This document shows, in pieces, positions 51,201 to 59,724 of a DNA stretch of 64,000 nucleotides; the first letter of the stretch is position 1; each line of letters opens with the position of its first letter. The notes under the pieces were generated by a model. It was not told the DNA's origin, ran no database searches, and saw only the letters and a list, made by a program, of their open reading frames with translations. A program made the position numbers and the translations under genes. Source of the stretch: Candidatus Aminicenantota bacterium. GTDB taxonomy: Bacteria > Acidobacteriota > Aminicenantia > UBA2199. The stretch lies in contig JAPKZK010000023.1 of NCBI GenBank assembly GCA_026393835.1, forward strand, positions 1 to 64,000. Direction: 5' to 3'.

Positions 51201-53553
51201 TAGTGGGAAAAGATACGTTTTGAATTTGTTTTTTTTCATTCATATCAAAAACAGTAACATTCCCCCTTATACTGCCAAATACAAGACGATTATCCGCCAG
51301 GAAATCAAAATCGCGGATAGGATTATACTCTTTGGATTTTTCCACGGGGAAAAAACGGAGAATTTGAGCAGGGATATCATCGGTAAATTTCAATAGGTAC
51401 AACTGGCTGAAACGATCGCTGATATAAAGGTTTCCCGCTTTATCCATTTTTATCGCGGAAGCCAGGATTTCCTTCCCGATCAATTGGCTTTGCGCACTTT
51501 TAAAAATTAGATCGGGAACAATATTATGGAAATTTCTTCGAGAATCACCGGTATTTTCATATTCCTCAAGAATACGTTCCAGGGGAAACCGCCAGATTCC
51601 GCCTGCCTGCAGAAGAAAAAAGGCCCACTGCCCCCCTGGAAGTACAAAAACCTGCCTGATGTAATTACCTTGCAGGTTTGTGGGTTTGGGGAGATCCTGC
51701 CCGTAAATGAATTCGCTGTAGTCCCTTATATTTATGGTATTAAAAATTTCAGAAAGATCAGGTTTGAGTAGATGCAGGTTGCCGCCGCTGTCCGACGCAA
51801 ACAGGACCTTTTCATATCGACAAATGGAAGTTATTCCATAATTGGAAATTTTGCTGTTTTTTTCGATGGTAAACGATCGATCGTTAATACATGCCTGGTA
51901 TATAAGCTTATCCATTAGTTTTTGGTTCTTTTCATTGATGAATATCAATTCATTTATATTCCCGGTTTTCCCGGAATAGGATTCACCCCCGATCCAGAAT
52001 TTATCGATATCGCTAAGCAAATCTCCCAGGCTTTTGTAAATCCATATGTCGTCTTCTTTGAGAGCAAATTCCTGGTAGTAGATTTGTATTAAGTCGCAAA
52101 GCTTTTTATACAGATGTAAGAATACAGGTCGATTCTCTGAAGAAAGCAGCCAATAGACCAAGCGGGTAAATTCATCGATCAGCTTGTGCTCCAGGAATCT
52201 TAAAGCCAATGAATGCTCTCCGGGTTTATGTTCAAATACAGCCGCCATCAGGTTATATTTTAATTGAATATCACATTCGGCTTCACGCGCCAGGGATATA
52301 CATTTTTCAACAGTCGATTCCAGGGAAACCCGTTCTGTTACTTGTAAATCTAATCCCAACCGCTGTTTTATAGCATCGATAATATAATTTTTGTTTTTCA
52401 AATCCTCGAAAATAATTTCGTGGCTTCCCAGGCCTAAAGCCAGTCGAAGCAGGACTTTTTTGTTTTCACCATCAGGTGTACGGTTTGTAATGGGGACCAT
52501 GCCAAAAATGCGGTCTTTCATTCGTTCCCGGAATATTTTTCTTTCATCAAATAGGACTTCCGCGAAATTATCCAGGTTAAGATCGATGGAAAATTGGCGG
52601 GCATGAAGCGTTCCCTGTGAATCACCGATCAGTATGATATTATTGGTTTCCTTCTCCTCAGGGACTTGATAAATCCCTGCATCTACCGTGTACAGACTGT
52701 TTACATAACGTTCCGTGAGTATTTTATAATTCTTGGGGAAAGCACTTTTTCCCTTATCTCTGTACAGGCAAAAGAATTCAGTTCCGGCGATCCCCATTAT
52801 TCCCCGCAGACTGTCTTTGGCGCCGTCCAGTTTATTGATCGGGATGATGGACCTGATGGAATTATGAATGGTCTTTAGATTGTGTAATATTTTGTCGTTA
52901 GAATTATGTAGTTTTATTATACAATCGATCGTCAAAATCAAGATACATCCTGCCTTGGATGCCAGGTATATATAATTATCCTTTCCTTTATTTAGATCGC
53001 GGGTCCTATCCAGGTATTTGGGAAATTCGACGCAGGCATTGACAATTTTCGACGGGAAGGAATGCTCCCATTGTTTTTCCAATTTATAACTTCCCTGTCC
53101 ATCCGGGACCACCCTGGCAATAATAAAATAACCGGACTGGAAGCTGAATATTATTTTACTCCAATTCGTCATCCCATAGGGTTGAAAGACCATTTGCGGC
53201 TTCTCGTGTTCATGTCTGATTTCATACCAGGAATTTTCTTTTTGCTTTATGTCGGGATTAAAGAACAGGTTCGAAGTGCAGTCCGTATCCAGCGCCACAA
53301 TCAAACCCAATCGTTCCCCATTTTCCCCATAAAGAATGAAATCCATGCTGATAATTTTGTAATCGAAGTTTTGTTCTGTAATGAGTTCCGGTTTTCCCCC
53401 ATTATATTTAAACACTTTCAGTAGCCCGGATTTATCGCCGCCGCCGATGAACCACTCCCCATCCAGTTCGATATATTCGATAGACCTGAGTTCGTAGTTA
53501 AAGGGAATAGGTGAAATGTCCGGCGATGGGTTATACAACTTTATGCCTAGCAT
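48253..53553 (-). CDS. Giant soluble histidine kinase with two predicted beta-propellers
   Basis: A 1766-residue protein with no signal peptide or TM helix. Residues ~1-400 show WD/propeller-like strands (IEYIELDGEWFIGGGDKSGLLKVF, NNIILIGDSQGTLHARQF). Residues ~400-560 are helical. Residues ~575-960 form a second propeller (LFASDSGGNLHLLKP, NLYISDRFSQLYLLKF, LVFGSIRGNVTVFDM, VILGTEEGDIIAFDF). Residues ~970-1500 are a large helical region. The kinase is at the end: an H-box LFAHQSKEPLLALR (H1531) and an ATPase domain with IRNSIKYCEG, VSDNGVGIPEE and GDGLGLWVAK. First gene of an operon with the receiver and HD genes. The start has a poor Shine-Dalgarno sequence. It resembles Y_Y_Y/propeller hybrid kinases in idea, but it is cytosolic and lacks their periplasmic layout. 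Confidence 0.85.
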   Translation of the reverse strand: MLGIKLYNPSPDISPIPFNYELRSIEYIELDGEWFIGGGDKSGLLKVFKYNGGKPELITEQNFDYKIISMDFILYGENGERLGLIVALDTDCTSNLFFNPDIKQKENSWYEIRHEHEKPQMVFQPYGMTNWSKIIFSFQSGYFIIARVVPDGQGSYKLEKQWEHSFPSKIVNACVEFPKYLDRTRDLNKGKDNYIYLASKAGCILILTIDCIIKLHNSNDKILHNLKTIHNSIRSIIPINKLDGAKDSLRGIMGIAGTEFFCLYRDKGKSAFPKNYKILTERYVNSLYTVDAGIYQVPEEKETNNIILIGDSQGTLHARQFSIDLNLDNFAEVLFDERKIFRERMKDRIFGMVPITNRTPDGENKKVLLRLALGLGSHEIIFEDLKNKNYIIDAIKQRLGLDLQVTERVSLESTVEKCISLAREAECDIQLKYNLMAAVFEHKPGEHSLALRFLEHKLIDEFTRLVYWLLSSENRPVFLHLYKKLCDLIQIYYQEFALKEDDIWIYKSLGDLLSDIDKFWIGGESYSGKTGNINELIFINEKNQKLMDKLIYQACINDRSFTIEKNSKISNYGITSICRYEKVLFASDSGGNLHLLKPDLSEIFNTINIRDYSEFIYGQDLPKPTNLQGNYIRQVFVLPGGQWAFFLLQAGGIWRFPLERILEEYENTGDSRRNFHNIVPDLIFKSAQSQLIGKEILASAIKMDKAGNLYISDRFSQLYLLKFTDDIPAQILRFFPVEKSKEYNPIRDFDFLADNRLVFGSIRGNVTVFDMNEKKQIQNVSFPTTPRFNVCHALDSENVILGTEEGDIIAFDFSINPPLCQWTHSLPGPVRFIVKTEDNKLLIGGLCPKILILDPSGKLEEYLELDMYAMGQDKDQLSINAVLPLYTGEKYDGERILMLAGEQQGHLKIYRFYRSKVFEKGIKDFFYSSDTHRALNNKIKMRCINIQENSLRRLYTDYESKDWDLNAIRIEIEKLTRSVNYPYHAGPLLHLVQFFFKELINRHNPPNPDHDFINTYNKFQNTINLLILSWGIKNDSYCQQVMKTLGINLFKIMVNKPLLEAINKTIKNATLPNLRSPRELMEEVRVHCFPVTLIIMHEEFVSVLSKIKNNLYLEAAVDFICQKLRSRTFDKELPDPLLHKKVEVLAYMVDKLNYCPIKLCYKLFEENADIPIFSHLSHKVTNKDFKTVFESTYSFGAKLHQFDDISGVLLSINGFKDIFPERFEEEQDVFYQEFSFIFDRAQKILKLSDAMDIVVSYRITGYNKEGKYFSELIRQLNEIIEKISEMKTIFQECLTQTRETLIPRHELVMLREYFKELYNKEIGSFPLGKIYAYFLKAIIEHLTNILSIFCEVRLPILSLENTATFLDNYLVDIRRKEQPLPALDNPDTLDNYNHFFRNMFYTIIVGMYPQQALFQYPAIENFNLKNQGEIYTYKKKIFKIKSEKDMSSLPEWIDADAPNIEDIFFYLPDNNHEYGKYRFLFLEKDIDQPRFKEKISRFRGFVSVLNLYIMAFNGMTEAEMQSLFSHRLFAHQSKEPLLALRNQVIVLEDKDFFDPDGSVTREYHKRMLGLVEQLLNRCDFILNVRKLFRHVGPELSTFQLGSMVNDVVKNMRKVMKDLCCEGDVLIEPGQGLDFDIYSDESKLREILEQLIRNSIKYCEGLRHISVGIRYDKNKIYFKVSDNGVGIPEEEMPYIFAPYFRGEYGEISNIDGDGLGLWVAKTYASILGGEITPQNNYDSKKQRNGASFTLIIPCEIKEKEKKEEKNE

Positions 53554-53847
53554 GTTAACGTCTCACGTTTTGACATCTTCTCACCAAAATTTAAAAAATT
53601 ATTTAGAATATATTAAATCACAAATCTGTTCGTTTAGCAAGAAAAAAATTTTTTTTGCCGACAAGAAAAACGTCTGAATTGCGGATTACACTGGTGACGC
53701 TGATGCTACTGAATAAAGGCTTTTTATTTTTAATCTGCGGCATCTGTGGTTCAGACATTCCCTCGATAGTTAGCCCGTTAAGTGTTTTTTCTTCGCGTCC
53801 CTCAGCGCTCTTCGCGGCTCAGAAAACATACCACCTTTTTTTCCAGC

Positions 53848-54054
53848 TTATACCATTTCCCCCGGGTTGGATTTCATTGCCTTCTTAACCAATGCTTGAT
53901 GCTCTTCCTTAAACTGGCGAAACTGCACCAGGATCTCATGGCGCAGTAAAGGTATCCTATCCATATGCTCGAATAACTCTTTGAAATCGGGCGAAAGCGG
54001 TGGGGAAACATTTTCGATTTTTTTCTCAATCAAAGTCTCTACCATCCAGATCAT
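53848..54054 (-). CDS. Unrecognised small helical protein
   Basis: A 68-residue frame (MIWMVETLIEKKIENVSPPLSPDFKELFEHMDRIPLLRHEILVQFRQFKEEHQALVKKAMKSNPGE) of plausible amphipathic helical composition, without a convincing ribosome binding site and without a known family. The neighbouring 53554-53847 holds only A/T-rich sequence and a CTTCGCG...CTTCGCGG motif common between genes. It could be a solitary small gene or a remnant. Confidence 0.35.
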   Translation of the reverse strand: MIWMVETLIEKKIENVSPPLSPDFKELFEHMDRIPLLRHEILVQFRQFKEEHQALVKKAMKSNPGEMV

Positions 54055-54199
54055 TGCTAATTCATAGGTTTACCGGACTTGCGGCAGTTTGGAACCGGAT
54101 GGTTTTGCAATGTCGTCCGCGAAACACGCCAATCACGCCAAATACGTCTAAAGGGAAAACACTCATACCATAGTGAAGCGCAAAGTACAAAGTGTTGCA

Positions 54200-54803
54200 C
54201 ACATGAAGCCGCCCGCTTCACGCATAAAAGAAAATGCTTCACGCGTGAACAACAAAGTTTCGTCAACGGATAAAAAAGTTTCGCGAGCGAAACATTTTAG
54301 TTCACGCGCGATACGCCTCGATTCATCAACGATACGTTTTTCATTATCCGGGGCGAAAAATGTATCACGCATGAACAAAAATGCTTCGTCCACGAAAAAA
54401 AATGATTCACGCATGAAAGAAACTGCTTCACACGTGAACAACAAAGTTTCGTTAACGGATAAAAAAGTTTCGCGAGCGAAACATTTTAGTTCACGTGCGA
54501 TACACCTCACTTCATCAACGATACGTTTTTCGGTTTCCGGGGCGAAAAATGTATCACGCATGAATAAAAATGCTTCGTGCGTGAACGAAAAAGCTTCCCG
54601 CGTGAATCAAAATGCTTCACACGTGAACAATAAAGTTTCGTTGACGGATAAAAAAGTTTCGCGAGCGAAACATTTTAGTTCACCCGCGATACACCTCGCT
54701 TCATCAACGATACGTTTTTCGGTTTCCGGGGCGAAAAATGTATCACGCATGAATAAAAATGCTTCGTGCATGAAAAAAAATGATTCACATGTGAATCAAA
54801 AAG
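54200..54803. repeat. 21-bp minisatellite with 189-bp higher-order repeat
   Basis: About 28 units of 21 bp in constant phase, most ending in (G/A)CTTCA, GTTTCG or TTCA and starting CGC-TGAA. Nine-unit blocks of 189 bp recur: CGCGAGCGAAACATTTTAG starts at 54282, 54471 and 54660. The plus frame 54173-54826 reads as heptapeptides (RMNKNAS, HVNNKVS, RAKHFSS); the minus frame 54163-54561 also reads as heptads (MRDTFFA, ARELKCF, VDETLLF). The period equals that of the array at 14305-14523. Coding use is unproven. Confidence 0.88.
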
Positions 54804-54804
54804 G

Positions 54805-54827
54805 GTTAGGGGACAGACAAGAATAAA
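54805..54827 (+). repeat. Dispersed GTTAGGGGACAGACAAGAATA motif at the end of the array
   Basis: GTTAGGGGACAGACAAGAAT abuts the last 21-bp unit and matches the copy at 44829 almost exactly. Confidence 0.55.
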
Positions 54828-55088
54828 AAAGGCCGTTGAATTCTGAATCCGAAACGTTGAATTTTGATCCACGACCCCTGAATCGTAAGTTCGGAACGTT
54901 GAAAAAATAAATAAAAAACGTGTTAGCATAATAAAAAAATTTGCTATAATATGGAAAATATTTGAAACCGGTAAACATTTTCTCTTCTTCATACGGTTAT
55001 AGTTTTGAAATAGCAAGAACGTGAGACGTGAGACGTGAGAAGAAAAAATCGATCGCAACGTAGCAACGTCGCAACGGAGGAAGTCGCA

Positions 55089-55712
55089 TTGAAGGATATG
55101 GATTTTTCGTATAACGAGTTTATTCGCCCCAATGAAGGGTTGATGACCCGGGTGGTGTGGCGTATCGTACGGCATGCTGAAGATGCGGAAGATACTTTAC
55201 AAGATGCGCTTTCCACTATCTGGAAGAAGCGGGGCCTGGTGGAAAGACATCCCAACCCCCAGGCCCTGATTTTAAAGATTTGTATCGACGCCGCCTATGA
55301 TACCCTACGAAAACGCCGGCGTCATAAACGCGATGAATCTACCCCACTCCACCTCTACTCCCGGGAAGAAAATAATCGCGCCCTGGATAAATTGGTGCAA
55401 AAAGAAACGGAAAGGGAAATCCTGGATGCCATCGGCCGACTGCCGCGAAAACAGGCAATAGCGGTCCTGATGCGAATTGTGAAAGATCAACCTTATGATG
55501 CGATTGCCCAGGCCATGGGCTGCAGCGAAACGACAGTAAGAATCCATGTGGCCAGGGGAAGAGCCCGCCTGAACCAATGGCTGGCCCACCTCGCCCCTTA
55601 CTCCCCTACCCGCATGAGGAGGCAGCTAAATGAAAAATCAAAATTCATTCCAACATCCCATCGATATCCTCTTAAAACAAACCTTGAAAGACGATCTCCC
55701 CAGCGAAGTTGA
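55089..55712 (+). CDS. ECF-type RNA polymerase sigma factor
   Basis: A 207-residue sigma factor. Region 2 is DFSYNEFIRPNEGLMTRVVWRIVRHAEDAEDTLQDALSTIWKKRG; region 4 is LPRKQAIAVLMRIVKDQPYDAIAQAMGCSETTVRIHVARGRARL. It directs RNA polymerase to a special promoter set. The TTG at 55089 is chosen because GGAGG (55076-55080) lies 8 bases upstream; the ATG at 55035 has no site and is encoded by a GTGAGACGTGAGAC repeat. The ~35 C-terminal residues overlap the next, frameshifted membrane gene, which looks like its anti-sigma partner. Confidence 0.88.
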   Translation: MKDMDFSYNEFIRPNEGLMTRVVWRIVRHAEDAEDTLQDALSTIWKKRGLVERHPNPQALILKICIDAAYDTLRKRRRHKRDESTPLHLYSREENNRALDKLVQKETEREILDAIGRLPRKQAIAVLMRIVKDQPYDAIAQAMGCSETTVRIHVARGRARLNQWLAHLAPYSPTRMRRQLNEKSKFIPTSHRYPLKTNLERRSPQRS

Positions 55713-55970
55713 AGATCGCTTGTATATCCATTTGCGCCGCTTCCAGGAAAAAACCGGGAGCGCCGGCGGCAACCTGGAATTTTGCTCTTCGTCTTAATGG
55801 GGGCCGTGGGCTTGACGTTAATGGGTTTTTCATTCCCGGAAATCGGCGCCGCTTTTAAGCATGCGTTGGGTGCATCCGTCGAACCCGGGAAAGGGGCGCT
55901 TGATCGGTCGATCTATTTCTGGGAAGCCGCGGCGCGGAATTTTTACTTGATGGGAGTACTGATGACGGTG
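55630..55970 (+). pseudogene. Anti-sigma-like membrane protein gene with a frameshift
   Basis: ATG at 55630 gives MKNQNSFQHPIDILLKQTLKDDLPSEVEDRLYIHLRRFQE..GGNLEF and then a premature stop. In the -1/+2 frame from 55782 the sequence continues LLFVLMGAVGLTLMGFSFPEIGAAF, a TM helix, and more. One extra T in the run at 55780-55783 would fuse the two as ...NLEFLLFVLMGAVG. The 3' end is replaced by a copy of the dispersed GGGGACAG motif at 55971. An N-terminal cytoplasmic part plus one or two TM helices after an ECF sigma gene suggests an anti-sigma factor. Confidence 0.65.
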
Positions 55971-55994
55971 ATTAGGGGACAGACAAATTTTTTC
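55971..55994 (+). repeat. Dispersed ATTAGGGGACAGACAA motif
   Basis: ATTAGGGGACAGACAAATTT is inserted exactly between the end of the anti-sigma remnant and the stop codon of phzF. Confidence 0.55.
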
Positions 55995-56804
55995 TTAAAC
56001 GTAAATTTCCCCTTTGAGATAGGTCACTGCTTTTCCGCCGATGAGTACCCTGTCGCCTGCCCCTGCCAATTGGCAGAACAATTCCCCTTTGCGTTGGGAT
56101 AACTGGAACGCATGGAGTTTATTTTTACCCAGTTTCTCTGCCCAGTAAGGTATTAATATGGTATGCGCGGAACCTGTTACGGGGTCCTCATTAATTCCTG
56201 CTAACGGCGCGAAAAAACGGGATACGAAATCGACTGTCTTTCCCGGCGCTGTCACGATCATACCCAGGCAGCCGATGTCTGTCAATACCTCTGAAAGTAC
56301 TTCGAAGTTGGGTTTTATGGAAAGGATATCCTTTTCTGTCTCATATAATGCCAGCAAGTCCCGCGCCTTAGACAAAACTGTGGGTTTTAATCCCAACGCT
56401 TCGACCAATCGCGGGGGGATTCCGGCAACGAATCCCGGTTTGTTGGCAGGGAAATCCAGGGTCAATAATTCTTGGGCTGCTCCGCCCCGGCTTACTTTTA
56501 ACGTCCCACTTTTGGACTGGAACGCGACAACCTCTCCTTTGAAATCGGAATGATTGAATATCACGTGGGCGGAAGCCAGGGTGGCATGGCCGCATAAATC
56601 GATCTCAATGGCCGGGGTAAACCAACGGATATGAAACCCTTCCGCTTCTTTTACATAAAACGCGGTCTCGGCAAGATTGTTCTCGCCGGCAATGTTTTGC
56701 ATTGTCTCGCTGTCCAACCATTTCTCCAGGGGACACACGGCGGCCGGGTTGCCACCGAATAATTTACCGGTAAACGCATCCACTTGATAAATCGGTATTT
56801 TCAT
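55995..56804 (-). CDS. PhzF-family isomerase
   Basis: A 269-residue diaminopimelate-epimerase-fold protein: IYQVDAFTGKLFGGNPAAVCPL, ENNLAETAFYVKE (catalytic Glu), IRWFTPAIEIDLCGHATLASAHV, and NEDPVTGSAHTILIPYW. These are all hallmark PhzF motifs. PhzF itself isomerises a phenazine precursor; most family members have unknown isomerase/epimerase roles. It lies 4 bases downstream of atpC on the same strand and may be co-transcribed with the ATP synthase genes. No phenazine genes are nearby. Confidence 0.92.
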   Translation of the reverse strand: MKIPIYQVDAFTGKLFGGNPAAVCPLEKWLDSETMQNIAGENNLAETAFYVKEAEGFHIRWFTPAIEIDLCGHATLASAHVIFNHSDFKGEVVAFQSKSGTLKVSRGGAAQELLTLDFPANKPGFVAGIPPRLVEALGLKPTVLSKARDLLALYETEKDILSIKPNFEVLSEVLTDIGCLGMIVTAPGKTVDFVSRFFAPLAGINEDPVTGSAHTILIPYWAEKLGKNKLHAFQLSQRKGELFCQLAGAGDRVLIGGKAVTYLKGEIYV

Positions 56805-56808
56805 CCTG

Positions 56809-57288
56809 TTATTCCTTCCTTAAAAAAGGTCTACTTTTTGCTTCGATATCCCGGATAATCTTCCTCTTTATTTGAAATTCTTTTTGCTCTTCAAGGGCTT
56901 TTGCCAATTCATCCGGGACTTTCAGTATCTCATCTTGAGACAGGCCCGCTTCTATTTTACCCAGGGCTTTGATCTTTTTATCCAACTCCGCCAATTTATC
57001 TTCAATTTCTTTTTTATTTACTGCATCTATCCATTCCATCGAATCGCAGATAACGGATACTTTATTGTCGATAACCTCGATAACCCCACCCCGGATATAA
57101 AGATGGAATTTTTTATCGTCACCATCGGTATAGGCCATTTCCCCACTCTTTAAAAGAGAAATATAGGGTTTATGATTTTGCAGGATGCCTGCCTGGCCAT
57201 TAAAAGCAGGGATATATAACTCTTTGATGTTGACTTTCAAAGCTTCATCCGCGTAAGTAACCACTTCCATTTGAATCGGATCAGGCAT
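56809..57288 (-). CDS. atpC: F1F0 ATP synthase subunit epsilon
   Basis: A 159-residue subunit of the central stalk that couples gamma rotation and can inhibit ATPase activity. The N-terminal beta-sandwich (VVTYADEALKVNIKELYIPAFNGQAGILQNHKPYISLLKSGEM) is typical. The C-terminal helical part is longer than usual, about 70 residues and highly charged (DKLAELDKKIKALGKIEAGLSQDEILKVPDELAKALEEQ). Last ATP synthase gene of the operon, 6 bases after atpD. Confidence 0.93.
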   Translation of the reverse strand: MPDPIQMEVVTYADEALKVNIKELYIPAFNGQAGILQNHKPYISLLKSGEMAYTDGDDKKFHLYIRGGVIEVIDNKVSVICDSMEWIDAVNKKEIEDKLAELDKKIKALGKIEAGLSQDEILKVPDELAKALEEQKEFQIKRKIIRDIEAKSRPFLRKE

Positions 57289-57294
57289 TATCGG

Positions 57295-58830
<1,536 letters not shown>

Positions 58831-59724
58831 CTATTTTCTCAGGGCTTCGGTAGCGGTAATAATTTCCAGCAATTCCCCGGTAATGGAAGCTTGCCGCAGT
58901 TTATTCATGTTGAGCGTTAATGTTCGTGCCATTTCATCGGCGTTCTGAGAGGCTTGTTCCATGGCGATCATCCGGGCCATATGTTCGGACGCCGCCGACT
59001 GGAGCAGTGTTTGCTGCACCAGACCATTGAGATCTTTGGGCAGCAGGTATGCGAAAATCTCCTTCTCTGAGGGTTCAAATATAAAGTCGATTACTTCTTC
59101 ATTGCCGTTATCCGCCTCTTCTTGCTTCCACTCACTCCCGAGGGGAAACAGTTGTTTAACTTCCGGCCTACTTTTCGAGGCGGATATGTACCGGGTAAAC
59201 ACGAATTCGATTTTTTTTATGTTTTCTTTGGGGTCTTTAAAGATATCCTGCAAATACTTTGATAAATCCTCTGCATCTTTGTATTTCAGCCGGGACATAA
59301 TGGATTCGTAGTTTTTCTTGATGGGATAACCTTTTTTTAAAAAATGGGTGTGGGCTTTATTCCCGGCAATGACAAGGGCAATATTTGCGCCGGTTTCGTC
59401 TAATTGGTTCTGGTAACGTTTCTCTGCGGCCCCGATCAAATGGGAATTAAAAGCCCCGCATAAACCTCTGTCCGCGGACACCACCACCATAACGGTTTTA
59501 CCGCCCTCTCTTTGTTTGAAGAGGGGATGGGAATCCATATCGACGGCTGGTCCGACCCGCCTTAAAATGGAGATGATTTTATCCATGACGGGCCTTATTT
59601 TGTTCAATTCAGCCACGCTTCGCTTGAGTCTAACGGCGGATATAGTTTTCATGGCCCGGAAGGTTTTCCGGATACTCGTTAAGGATTTGATCCGTCTTCT
59701 TAAATCTATTAAATTTTCAGCCAT
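58831..59724 (-). CDS. atpG: F1F0 ATP synthase subunit gamma
   Basis: A 297-residue rotor shaft: N-terminal LIDLRRRIKSLTSIRKTFRAMKTISAVRLKR, central VVSADRGLCGAFNSHL, and C-terminal SEHMARMIAMEQASQNADEMARTLTLNMNKLRQASITGELLEI. All family features are intact. Its ATG is next to the atpA stop (1-base overlap), so translation is coupled. Confidence 0.95.
   Translation of the reverse strand: MAENLIDLRRRIKSLTSIRKTFRAMKTISAVRLKRSVAELNKIRPVMDKIISILRRVGPAVDMDSHPLFKQREGGKTVMVVVSADRGLCGAFNSHLIGAAEKRYQNQLDETGANIALVIAGNKAHTHFLKKGYPIKKNYESIMSRLKYKDAEDLSKYLQDIFKDPKENIKKIEFVFTRYISASKSRPEVKQLFPLGSEWKQEEADNGNEEVIDFIFEPSEKEIFAYLLPKDLNGLVQQTLLQSAASEHMARMIAMEQASQNADEMARTLTLNMNKLRQASITGELLEIITATEALRK

Noticed and set aside
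54163..54561. Minus-strand frame of heptads (MRDTFFA, ARELKCF, VDETLLF) as a coiled-coil protein gene
   Set aside because: The 21-bp period keeps frames open on both strands; there is no ribosome binding site and the plus frame is equally open. Kept only as a repeat.
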